Shown here in pieces: positions 1 through 7,113 of a stretch of 13,997 nt of DNA (positions are counted from its first letter, which is position 1; each line of letters opens with the position of its first letter). The notes beneath the pieces are model-generated. The model saw only the letters and a list, made by a program, of their open reading frames with translations, made no database searches and had not been told where the DNA came from. This DNA is from CAYLZO01 sp964387775 (GTDB lineage Bacteria; Chloroflexota; Anaerolineae; JAAYZQ01), in contig CAYLZO010000136.1 in NCBI GenBank assembly GCA_964387775.1, forward strand, positions 1 to 13,997. The letters are read 5' to 3'. A program made the translations under genes and the position numbers.

Positions 1-2
1 CC

Positions 3-368
3 GTCCCGGTCGAGTACCCGGGCCAGGAGTTGGCAGGTTCCATCCGCTCCCTGCCCTACCCCTATGGCTCAGGCGGCAGCGCCACGGGCCTGGAAGAGGA
101 GGATCGAGCCACTCACCTGACAGTGGAGTTCAGGGACGTAGATGTCGCACCTGGCGACCTGGTCCGCGTTACCGCCGTCCTCGAGCGCAAAACCGACGTC
201 CTGTGGCTGCCCCCGGCCGCCATCCGCACCTTCGAGGGCCGCCAGTTCGTCGTCATCCAGGAGGGCGCTGGCCAGCGCCGCGTCGATGTCACCCTGGGCA
301 TTGAGAGCGCGGAGCGGGTGGAGATTGTGGATGGAGTGGAGGAGGGGGATGTGGTTGTTGGACCGTGA
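3..368 (+). CDS. HlyD/MacA-type periplasmic adaptor (membrane fusion protein), C-terminal end only
   Basis: The reading frame is open from the left edge to the TGA at 366-368, so only the last 121 residues are present. The visible part has the usual end of an adaptor subunit: a beta-barrel-like stretch (LTVEFRDVDVAPGDLVRVTAVL), then the VLWLPPAAIRTFEGRQFVVIQEG segment and the membrane-proximal GIESAERVEIVDGVEEGDVVV segment, common to RND/MacB-type adaptors. In this family the protein links an inner-membrane pump to the outer envelope or extracellular face. It precedes the permease by 69 bp and the two ABC ATPases in the same direction, so it probably belongs to the same export machine. The biotinyl-lipoyl and coiled-coil hairpin domains would lie outside the window. 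An internal ATG at 30 exists but is unlikely to be the start, because the frame is open before it. Confidence 0.75.
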   Translation, partial: VPVEYPGQELAGSIRSLPYPYGSGGSATGLEEEDRATHLTVEFRDVDVAPGDLVRVTAVLERKTDVLWLPPAAIRTFEGRQFVVIQEGAGQRRVDVTLGIESAERVEIVDGVEEGDVVVGP

Positions 369-384
369 GCCGGGAATCAGGAAT

Positions 385-428
385 CGGGTACCCGGTTCCC
401 TGGTACCCGGTATCTGGTACCTGATACC
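385..428. repeat. Palindromic GGTACC-rich intergenic repeat
   Basis: The gap between adaptor and permease holds a perfect 10-bp palindrome CGGGTACCCG at 385-394 and a 20-bp near-perfect palindrome GGTATCTGGTACCTGATACC at 409-428 (only a T-T mismatch on each side of the central GGTACC). The intervening part repeats the same GGTACCC words. The patch lies just before the permease start codon and no clear Shine-Dalgarno sequence is visible there. It could be an interspersed REP-like repeat or an operator; nothing in the window decides between them. Confidence 0.6.
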
Positions 429-437
429 CGAACCACA

Positions 438-3350
438 ATGAGCTTTCTCGCTACGCTTTTCTCGACCCTAATCCTCGCCGCCAAACGCCTCTGGAACCAG
501 CGGTTGTTGATGCTCTGCCTGCTGGCCGGGCTGGTGGCAGCGGTGGGGCTGCTGGCGAGCATCCCGCTCTACGCCGACGCGGTGCACCACGAGCTGCTGC
601 AAGGGGAGCTTCGCAGTCCCGGCGCTGTTTCGGGGACCGAAGCGGGCACCCACCGGCCGCCCTTTGCCTTTCTGTGGCGCTACGTCGGCGCCTGGCACGG
701 CGACGTCGGTTGGGAAGCAGTTGCCCCCGTCGACGAATACCTCTCACAGCAAGTAGCCAACATCATCGGCCTTCCCCTGGAATCGTTGGTGCGCCACGTC
801 AAGACCGGCAACTTGCGCCTTTTCCCTGCCAGCGGTTCGGGCGCCTTTGCTGAACGGGAGCCGCTGATGTGGACGAGCCTGGGCTTTATCACTAGTCTGG
901 AAGAACAAATCGAGCTTGTCGAGGGCGTCTTCCCCCTCTCTCAGTCCCTCCCCGACGGGACGGAGGACGTTCCCGTCCTCGTCAGCCAGGCGCTGGCCGA
1001 GCGGCTAGGGTTGCAGGCGGGGGAGCGCTACGTGCTCTTTGACACGGGCGGGGACGTGCAGGTTCCGGTCAAGATCGCCGGGGTATGGCGGCCCATTGAC
1101 CCCACCCAAGATTTCTGGTTCTACCAGCCCAGGTCCTTCGACGAGACGCTGCTGACCACGGAGGCGGCCTTCGTCGAGCAGGTGGTTCCTGTCCTTGATG
1201 CGCCGGTTTCCCAGGCCGTCTGGTACCAGGTCTTTGATGGGGATCAGGTGCACACCGCCGACGTGCCGAGCCTGCTTGCCCGCATCGCCACAGCCCGGTC
1301 GCGGGCAGCGGCCCTCCTGGCCAACACGGACCTCGACGTCTCGCCTGTAGAAGCGCTGGAAGGCTATCGGCAGTCGGCCCGGCTGCTGACCGTAGTGCTG
1401 ACCCTCTTTGGTATCCCGGTCGTGGGCCTGCTCCTCTACTTCCTGGCCCTCATCGCCGGCCTGGTCGTCCGCCGCGACCAGGGCGAGATTGCCATCCTGC
1501 GCAGCCGGGGCACGACGCGGGGGCAGGTGCTCCTGGTCTATCTGCTGGAGGGCCTGCTGGTGGGCGCCCTGGGGCTGGCCGGCGGGCTGGCTCTGGGACA
1601 ATGGTTGGCCGGACTGATGGACCGCACCCGCACCTTCCTTGACCCGGCCCTGTTGGGCGAGTTGGCAACCCGCCCGGCGTTGGCTGTGGCCCTTTCGCCG
1701 ACGGCACTGGAGTATGGGCTGCTCGGCGTGGGACTGGCCGTACTGGCCCTGCTTGTTCCGGCCCTGGCCGCCACGCGCCACACCATTGTCACCTTCAAGT
1801 GGGAACGGGCGCGAGCGCTGCTCCGGCCTCTGTACCAGCGATTCTTTCTCGACTTTCTCCTTCTCGCCCCGCCCCTCTATGGCTGGTATCTCTTGCGCAA
1901 ACAGGGCACCATCACGCTGTTGGGCAGCGGCAATGACCCGTTCTCCAATCCCCTCCTTTTCCTCGTCCCCGCCCTCTTTTGTTTCTCCCTGGCCTTAGTC
2001 TTCGTGCGGGTCTTTCCCTGGTTGATGGGCGCCCTGGCCTGGCTGGCGAACTGGCTGCCGGGCACGACGCCCGTCCTGACGCTGCGCCAGCTCGCCCGAT
2101 CGACGGGGCAGTATACCGGACCGCTGCTGCTTCTGAGCCTGACCCTCAGCCTGGCCGCTTTCAGCGCCTCGATGGCCGTCACCCTCGACGATCACCTGGC
2201 CGACCGCGTCTACTACCAGGTCGGCACCGACCTGAACCTGGCCGAGCTGGGAGAGAGTACCGACACCCCGGAGCAGCCGGGCCTTTCTGGCCAGCCCGCC
2301 GCCCCGTCGTCGTCAGAGGAAGATGGACCACGCTGGCTCTTCCTGCCGGTGAGTGAGCACCTGCGCGTGCCGGGTGTGCGCGCCGCAGCGCGGGTGGGCG
2401 ACTACAGCGCCGCCTCGAACCTCGGCGGGCGGCAGCAGGCGGGGCGGCTGCTGGGCGTCGACCGCCTCGACTTTCCCGCCGTGGCCTTCTACCGGCCCGA
2501 CTTTGCCGGCGGGGAATCGCTGGGCGGGCTGATGAACCGCCTGGCCGTCGACCCGGCCAACCTGCTGGTCAGCCGCGATTTCCTGGCGCAGAACGGGCTG
2601 GCCGTGGGTGACCCGCTGCGCCTGACCGTGGCGACCGGAGGGAGTGCGGGCGAGTTCCACGAGATCCCATTCACCGTCGCCAGCCCCCTCGACCTCTTTC
2701 CCAGCCTTTACCCCCAGGACGGCCCCTTCTTCGTGGCCAATCTGGACTACGTCCACCAGGGCCTGGGCGGCACCTTTCCGTACGACGTCTGGCTGGCGAC
2801 CGACCCTGCCGTCCCTGCCGGCGAGATCGTCGCCGGCGTGCGCGATCTGCGCCTGGCCGTCGTGTCGTCGTCCAGCGCCCGCGACCTGATCGCCGCCGAG
2901 CAAACCCGGCCCGAGCGCCAGGGCCTCTTTGGCCTGCTGACCGCCGGCTTTTTCGCGTCGGCCGTGCTCACCGTCCTCGGCTTTCTGGTCTATGCCGTCG
3001 TCTCGTTCCGGCGGCGCTTTATCGAGCTGGGCACGCTGCGTGCTGTGGGTCTGTCGGTGGGCCAGATGGCCGCCTACCTGGCCGGCGAGCAGGCGATCCT
3101 CATCCTGACCGGCGCCGGCCTGGGTACGGCCCTGGGCGTGACCGCCAGCCGCCTGTTCATTCCCTACTTGCAGGTCGGGGCAGGCAAGACGGCCCAGGTG
3201 CCGCCTTTTGTGGTGCAGATCGCCTGGCAGGAGTTGTTGCCTATCTATTACGTTTTCGGCGCCATCTTTCTGGCAGCGGTGGCTGCATTGATCTTGTTGT
3301 TGCTGCGGATGAGAATCTTTGAGGCCATCAAGCTGGGAGAGGCCGGATGA
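438..3350 (+). CDS. ABC transporter permease with two FtsX domains (MacB/FtsX-like)
   Basis: This 970-residue membrane protein has an N-terminal anchor (residues about 22-45, RLLMLCLLAGLVAAVGLLAS), an extracytoplasmic MacB-PCD-like region (about 50-310), and a first FtsX domain (about 315-450) with three hydrophobic segments and the typical QGEIAILRSRGTTRGQV loop. A middle hydrophobic region follows (about 465-585), then a second large external domain (about 590-845) and a second FtsX domain (about 850-965) with the RRRFIELGTLRAVGLSVGQM loop. Proteins of this type do not themselves hydrolyse ATP; they transmit force from ABC ATPases to export lipids, lipoproteins, peptides or drugs, or to control envelope enzymes. 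The substrate cannot be told here. The gene overlaps the next ATPase by ATGA (3347-3350), which supports translational coupling. The ATG at 438 is the first plausible start; no strong ribosome site precedes it. Confidence 0.88.
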   Translation: MSFLATLFSTLILAAKRLWNQRLLMLCLLAGLVAAVGLLASIPLYADAVHHELLQGELRSPGAVSGTEAGTHRPPFAFLWRYVGAWHGDVGWEAVAPVDEYLSQQVANIIGLPLESLVRHVKTGNLRLFPASGSGAFAEREPLMWTSLGFITSLEEQIELVEGVFPLSQSLPDGTEDVPVLVSQALAERLGLQAGERYVLFDTGGDVQVPVKIAGVWRPIDPTQDFWFYQPRSFDETLLTTEAAFVEQVVPVLDAPVSQAVWYQVFDGDQVHTADVPSLLARIATARSRAAALLANTDLDVSPVEALEGYRQSARLLTVVLTLFGIPVVGLLLYFLALIAGLVVRRDQGEIAILRSRGTTRGQVLLVYLLEGLLVGALGLAGGLALGQWLAGLMDRTRTFLDPALLGELATRPALAVALSPTALEYGLLGVGLAVLALLVPALAATRHTIVTFKWERARALLRPLYQRFFLDFLLLAPPLYGWYLLRKQGTITLLGSGNDPFSNPLLFLVPALFCFSLALVFVRVFPWLMGALAWLANWLPGTTPVLTLRQLARSTGQYTGPLLLLSLTLSLAAFSASMAVTLDDHLADRVYYQVGTDLNLAELGESTDTPEQPGLSGQPAAPSSSEEDGPRWLFLPVSEHLRVPGVRAAARVGDYSAASNLGGRQQAGRLLGVDRLDFPAVAFYRPDFAGGESLGGLMNRLAVDPANLLVSRDFLAQNGLAVGDPLRLTVATGGSAGEFHEIPFTVASPLDLFPSLYPQDGPFFVANLDYVHQGLGGTFPYDVWLATDPAVPAGEIVAGVRDLRLAVVSSSSARDLIAAEQTRPERQGLFGLLTAGFFASAVLTVLGFLVYAVVSFRRRFIELGTLRAVGLSVGQMAAYLAGEQAILILTGAGLGTALGVTASRLFIPYLQVGAGKTAQVPPFVVQIAWQELLPIYYVFGAIFLAAVAALILLLLRMRIFEAIKLGEAG

Positions 3351-4360
3351 CCGACCCCTTCATCCTCTGCGACAACCTGGTCAAGATCTACAAGGTCGCC
3401 GACCTGGAAGTCGTCGCCCTCCAGGGCCTGGACCTGGCGGTCGCCGCCGGCGAGATGCTGGGCATCGTCGGCGCCTCGGGCAGCGGCAAGAGCACGCTGC
3501 TGAACATCGTGGGCGGCCTCGACCGGCCCTCGGCCGGGCGCGTCACCGTCGATGGCCGTGACCTGCTCAAGCTCTCCGACCGTGACCTGGATCGCTACCG
3601 CCGAGCCGAGGTGGGCTTTGTCTGGCAGCAGACGGGCCGCAACCTGATCCCCTACCTGACGGCTCGCGAGAACGTCGAGCTGCCCATGACCGTGGCCGGC
3701 GCCGGGCTCCTCGATAAGCGCAGGCGCTCGCGCGAGCTTCTGGAAGCGGTGGGGCTGTGGGAGCACCGGCGCCACCGCCTGGCCCAGCTCTCGGGCGGGC
3801 AGCAGCAGCGGGTGGCCATCGCCGTGGCCCTGGCCAACCGGCCCCGGCTCCTGCTGGCCGACGAGCCGACGGGCGAAGTCGACTCGGCGACGGCCCAGGG
3901 CCTGCTCGATCTCTTCCGAGCATTGAACCGGGCCTATGGGTTGACGACGGTCATCGTCACCCACGACCCTCAGATCGCCCGACAGGTGGACCGCGTCGTT
4001 GCCATCCGTGATGGCAGGACCAGCACCGAGACGATTCGCCGCGTGAGTCAGCTCGAGCGCGCTATGGCGGGCGATGGGCAGGAGGGGGAACAAGAGGCGA
4101 GCGAGGAAGCCGTGGATTACCACGAGTACGTCGTCCTCGACTCGGCCGGCCGGCTGCAGGTGCCGGGCGAATACCTGGAGCGGTTCGGCATCGGCGACAG
4201 GGCGACGCTGGAAGTGACCGACGAGGGCATCCTGATTCGCCCGGTAGACGGGCACCCCGCGGCCGGCCTGCCGTCGAGCAGTGGGGCTGAGGAAGAGGAG
4301 TCACCGGCTGCCAAACAGCGCGGGCTGCGCGGCTGGCGGGTGAGGGGGCGCAAGCGATGA
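3347..4360 (+). CDS. ABC transporter ATPase with C-terminal SpoVT/AbrB-like domain
   Basis: Residues 1-225 form a complete LolD/MacB-type nucleotide-binding domain: Walker A GASGSGKST (42-50), Q-loop in FVWQQ (91-95), signature LSGGQ (148-152), Walker B LLLADEP (168-174) and switch His206 in VTHDP. It should energise the FtsX-type permease encoded just upstream. After an acidic linker (about 240-257), residues 259-300 read YVVLDSAGRLQVPGEYLERFGIGDRATLEVTDEGILIRP in overlapping pieces, which matches the swapped-hairpin AbrB/SpoVT pattern (D-x-x-GR-x-x-(I/V)P ... G(I)xxGD ... I-x-(L/I)-xP). Such domains normally dimerise and bind DNA in transition-state regulators and antitoxins. A Ser/Glu- and then Arg-rich tail (about 305-337) ends the protein. 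Total length is about 110 residues more than a standard MacB-like ATPase. The gene overlaps both neighbours by ATGA. The ATPase call is firm; the AbrB-like call rests on motif reading. Confidence 0.88.
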   Translation: MTDPFILCDNLVKIYKVADLEVVALQGLDLAVAAGEMLGIVGASGSGKSTLLNIVGGLDRPSAGRVTVDGRDLLKLSDRDLDRYRRAEVGFVWQQTGRNLIPYLTARENVELPMTVAGAGLLDKRRRSRELLEAVGLWEHRRHRLAQLSGGQQQRVAIAVALANRPRLLLADEPTGEVDSATAQGLLDLFRALNRAYGLTTVIVTHDPQIARQVDRVVAIRDGRTSTETIRRVSQLERAMAGDGQEGEQEASEEAVDYHEYVVLDSAGRLQVPGEYLERFGIGDRATLEVTDEGILIRPVDGHPAAGLPSSSGAEEEESPAAKQRGLRGWRVRGRKR

Positions 4361-5049
4361 AGGCCGGGGAAGCCCTCGTCCGCACCGAGGCGCTGACGCG
4401 CATCTACCGCGTCGGGACGCGACGGGTCGAGGCGCTCCAGGGGGTGGATCTGTCCGTGGCGCCGGGCACGCTCGTCGCCTTGCGCGGCCGCTCCGGTTCG
4501 GGCAAGACGACGCTGCTCAACTGCATCGGTGGGCTGGACCGGCCCACCTCGGGCCGCGTCTGGTTCGAGCGACGGGACGTGGGTCGGCTATCAGAGTGGA
4601 GGCGCGTGCGGCTGCGCCGGCGGCGCATCGGGTTTGTATTCCAGTCCTTCGCCCTGCTGCCCACCTACTCGGCCAGCGAAAACGTGGACCTTATGCTACG
4701 GCTGGCCGGTGTGGGTCGAGGCAGGCGCCGGCGGCGCGTGGAAGAAGTGCTGGCCATGGTGGGCCTCGAAAAGTGGGCCGGACACCGCCCTTTCGAGCTA
4801 TCCGGTGGGCAGCAGCAGCGGCTGGCGATCGCCCGTGCCATCTCCACCCGGCCGGCCCTCATCCTGGCCGACGAGCCGACAGGCGAGCTCGATTCGGCCA
4901 CCGGCCAGCTGGTCCTGGCCCTCTTGCGCCGGATCGTGGACCAGGAGGGAACCACTGTGCTCATCGCTACCCACGATCTGACGGTGGATCTGTTCGCCGA
5001 CCAGGTCTACCATCTGCAGGATGGTATGCTGGCTGCCCCCGGCGAATAA
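4357..5049 (+). CDS. ABC transporter ATPase (LolD/MacB-like)
   Basis: This is a compact 230-residue nucleotide-binding protein, the usual length for a stand-alone LolD/MacB-type subunit. Motifs are intact: Walker A GRSGSGKT (44-51), Q-loop FVFQSF (93-98), signature LSGGQ (148-152), Walker B LILADEP (168-174), D-loop GELDSATG and switch His206 in ATHDL. It begins within the ATGA that ends the preceding ATPase. A double-FtsX permease with two different ATPases suggests an asymmetric ATPase heterodimer, or alternative partners; this is inference. It differs from its neighbour by lacking any C-terminal extension and by an Arg-rich stretch (81-90, 122-128). It is the last gene of the + strand operon. 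Confidence 0.9.
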   Translation: MKAGEALVRTEALTRIYRVGTRRVEALQGVDLSVAPGTLVALRGRSGSGKTTLLNCIGGLDRPTSGRVWFERRDVGRLSEWRRVRLRRRRIGFVFQSFALLPTYSASENVDLMLRLAGVGRGRRRRRVEEVLAMVGLEKWAGHRPFELSGGQQQRLAIARAISTRPALILADEPTGELDSATGQLVLALLRRIVDQEGTTVLIATHDLTVDLFADQVYHLQDGMLAAPGE

Positions 5050-5128
5050 CCAAACACCCGCCACATGCGCTCCATCTGCGTACAGCCGCATTCCGGGCGG
5101 CACATCAGATACGTCCCCCCGTTCCAAG

Positions 5129-5157
5129 AAAAAAAGCTCCTTGCGGGATACACCGCA
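5129..5157 (-). terminator. Weak terminator-like hairpin and T-run at the junction between the two blocks
   Basis: Read on the minus strand after the HU-like gene, a 5-bp stem TGCGG/CCGCA with a 6-base loop (5142-5157) is followed, six bases later, by seven T residues (5135-5129). The stem is short and is not directly next to the T-run, so this is only a candidate factor-independent terminator for the leftward operon. The rest of 5050-5225 shows no gene, tRNA or recognisable attachment site. Confidence 0.3.
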
Positions 5158-5225
5158 GACAAGGCTTGACTCCCCTGTCTCGGCGTGTGGATTCAGCCGC
5201 TTGCTGTTGCTATCGGACCCGTCGC

Positions 5226-5501
5226 CTACAGCGATTTCTCTTTCAGGCGACGCCGCAAGACGGCCGACGCCTTGAAGGTCAATTGCACCTCATCCACCTC
5301 GTGCGCCTGGCCGTCAAAGCCCCGGATGCGCTGCTTGCGTTCCCATGTCGAGAAGCGTCCAAAGTCCTTCAGAAGCACCGGCTCGCCAGCGGTAATGGCT
5401 TCCGCGACCGTCTCCAGGATGGCGTGGAGGGCCTCCTCCACCTGCCACCTGGTCAATGTACTGCGCCTGGCGGCGTGCGTTACCAGTTCTCGTTTGTCCA
5501 T
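5226..5501 (-). CDS. Divergent HU/IHF-family DNA-binding protein
   Basis: The 91-residue product has HU length and architecture: an N-terminal helical dimerisation part (residues 2-38, KRELVTHAARRS to ETVAEAI), then the hallmark beta segment PVLLKDFGRFSTWERKQR (41-58) and a C-terminal LTFKASAVLRRRL (74-86) corresponding to the usual F-K-x-(G/S)-x-x-L-R end. HU proteins bend and package DNA and assist replication, recombination and relaxosome formation. The usual arm sequence around R-N-P-x-T-G is replaced by RIRGFDGQAHEVDE, without the intercalating proline, so its bending may differ. Its start overlaps the end of the coupling-like gene by 22 bp, and an AAGGA ribosome site lies about 11 bases upstream of the ATG. 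It appears to be the last gene of the leftward operon. The family call is fairly secure; the role is inferred. Confidence 0.82.
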   Translation of the reverse strand: MDKRELVTHAARRSTLTRWQVEEALHAILETVAEAITAGEPVLLKDFGRFSTWERKQRIRGFDGQAHEVDEVQLTFKASAVLRRRLKEKSL

Positions 5502-7108
5502 AGGTCCCTGTCCTTCTTTCTGTCAGATTCGGGTGCGTCCGCCAGCAGTCGCTCGATGGCCTCGTATGCCGGGGTACGCCCTTTCGTTTTGCTTCCCACC
5601 GGTTCAGTTGAAGGCTCGACTGAGCTTTGTCGAAGCCTCGCCGAGGCCGGCTCGGCTTGCTTGGGGGGCGAATGAGGCCGACCGCTCGGTTGAGATGGTT
5701 TGGACGAAGCGTTTGGTGGCCTGGGGATGACGGTGATCGACTTGAGTTGGGCCTGGCGCAGCTTCCAGTCCTCCCGCTTGGAAAAAGGTGTGGGAGTACC
5801 GTGAAAAATGACCCGGGCGGCCCGATCCTCGTCGCCGGCGCGGGCAAGAATGATAGCATGATCTCGGGCCAGTCCGGTGACATCCTCGGGCAGGATCATC
5901 CCGCCGCCTAACCGGCAGACGAACTCGGCTGTAGGCTGATCGCGGCCGCCAAAGACGATCTGGGTCGCCAGGCCATCCAGCATTCGTTCGGCCTCCTCCC
6001 GGGCCGGATAGAAACGGTCGAATTCGGCAATCGAGCCGGCGGCGGCCAGGATGGGGACGCTTCCGCTGGCATGACGGATCAGTGCATCGAGACGGCCGAG
6101 GTCCGCCAGGTTCTCCAGGATCAAACCCACGGGCAGGGAGCCAGCCGAGGGAACTCTGGCCAGGCGAGCGGCCAGGGCGTAGAGGAGCATCCCCAGGTAG
6201 GGGCCGTGGATGTCTGCCTGCCGCCGGACGTAGCGGAGGATGATCACCGTGGGCAGGCCGGCCAGTTGCGCGGGCAGATCCAGACCTGAACTGAGCGAAG
6301 GGAACGTGTTGCTATGGCCGCTAACCTCACAGACGGCAGGATTGGACCAGGGCGCCAGGCCGATGCCAAAGGCTGTGGCCGTGATGCCGGCTGCCAGGCC
6401 CGCATCTCTGGTGGCCCCTGCCTTGAGACCGGCCACCAGGTCAGCCACGCCAGGGACCTGGCTGTGGGCCAACTCCCGAGCCAACCGGGGCACGTCCTGC
6501 CGGGCATCCAACAGCTTGCCGAAACTCTGGTAGTGGAGGAGGCAGGCCGCCAGGAGGTCGACGGCCTGACGAATTGCGCCTGGCCCGCCGGCCGGAACGC
6601 GCCGGTGCGCCGCCGAAACCAGGATGGCAGCCACGTCCCTGGCCTCATTCACCTCGTCGATCCACTCGCAAGGGTTGAGGACGCAGCTAATGGCCGGGCG
6701 GTCGAGGTCGTGGATCAGGAGCAGGTGGCCGGTTCTCGCGGCGACCGTTCGGATGTGGCACAGCAAGATGCCCGACGTGTCGGTCACGACCAGGCTGTGG
6801 CCGTCGCGCATCCGATCGGCGATGGCCGGGAACAGAACCAAATCAGTCGCGTGCCAGCCAAAGGCGACCACACCGCGGGCCAGGTCGTCCTCACTCAGGC
6901 TGAATCGCCTGCCCAGGAACTGCCCTCGCCCGCCGTAGAACCTGCCCCGCAGGGTCCAGCCCCGGCGGTGGGGCTGCGACCAGCGCTTGAAGGTCTTGCG
7001 CCGACACAAGGTGGCTTCGTTGCCAGGCGCTTTGGGCTTGCGCTTCATTGCACGTTGGTAGACTGCTTGCAGACCGGTCAACAGGCGGCGTCGCATCGTC
7101 GTTCTCAT
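5480..7108 (-). CDS. VirD4/TraG-like coupling protein with degenerate ATPase motifs
   Basis: The 542-residue product aligns by eye with VirD4/TraG coupling proteins: FLGRRFSLSEDDLAR (64-78) before the Walker A site, SLVVTDTSGILL (105-116, the usual SVVVxDPKGEL), CVLNPCEWI (142-150, the usual FNPL), VGLILENLADLGRL (327-340, the usual VLFLLDEFxNLGRL), ILAAAGSIAEFDRFY (353-367, the usual LxxQSxxQLxxxY), and VFGGRDQPTAEFVCRLGG (385-402). In the family this protein brings the relaxase-DNA complex to a secretion channel. Here the catalytic residues seem lost: Walker A is FGWHATDL (83-90, no GK), the Walker B DE pair is E332-N333, and motif III Gln is Gly358. No N-terminal membrane segment is seen; the start is Arg/Lys-rich and the C-terminal 80 residues are Pro/Ser-rich. 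The ATG lies 5 bases after the relaxase stop codon. The fold call is moderate, as identity is low; it could be another P-loop-derived protein. Confidence 0.62.
   Translation of the reverse strand: MRTTMRRRLLTGLQAVYQRAMKRKPKAPGNEATLCRRKTFKRWSQPHRRGWTLRGRFYGGRGQFLGRRFSLSEDDLARGVVAFGWHATDLVLFPAIADRMRDGHSLVVTDTSGILLCHIRTVAARTGHLLLIHDLDRPAISCVLNPCEWIDEVNEARDVAAILVSAAHRRVPAGGPGAIRQAVDLLAACLLHYQSFGKLLDARQDVPRLARELAHSQVPGVADLVAGLKAGATRDAGLAAGITATAFGIGLAPWSNPAVCEVSGHSNTFPSLSSGLDLPAQLAGLPTVIILRYVRRQADIHGPYLGMLLYALAARLARVPSAGSLPVGLILENLADLGRLDALIRHASGSVPILAAAGSIAEFDRFYPAREEAERMLDGLATQIVFGGRDQPTAEFVCRLGGGMILPEDVTGLARDHAIILARAGDEDRAARVIFHGTPTPFSKREDWKLRQAQLKSITVIPRPPNASSKPSQPSGRPHSPPKQAEPASARLRQSSVEPSTEPVGSKTKGRTPAYEAIERLLADAPESDRKKDRDLWTNENW
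5613..5637. repeat. Imperfect palindrome inside the coupling-like gene
   Basis: The segment reads GGCTCGAC on one side and GTCGAAGCC on the other, around a short spacer, giving an imperfect inverted repeat. It lies in the low-complexity Pro/Ser-rich tail of the coupling-like protein, where it is translated in frame as part of ARLRQSSVEPSTE. This kind of TCGAC-AAGCTCAG-type palindrome resembles interspersed repeats found between genes in many environmental genomes, here carried inside a coding region. Copy number cannot be judged from one window. Confidence 0.45.
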
Positions 7109-7113
7109 CCCGG

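Noticed and set aside
3248..4255. 335-residue open frame on the - strand
   Set aside because: It is antisense to a complete ABC ATPase and has no domain of its own.
5050..5225. tRNA gene serving as an integration site
   Set aside because: No cloverleaf, anticodon arm or T-loop pattern could be found on either strand.
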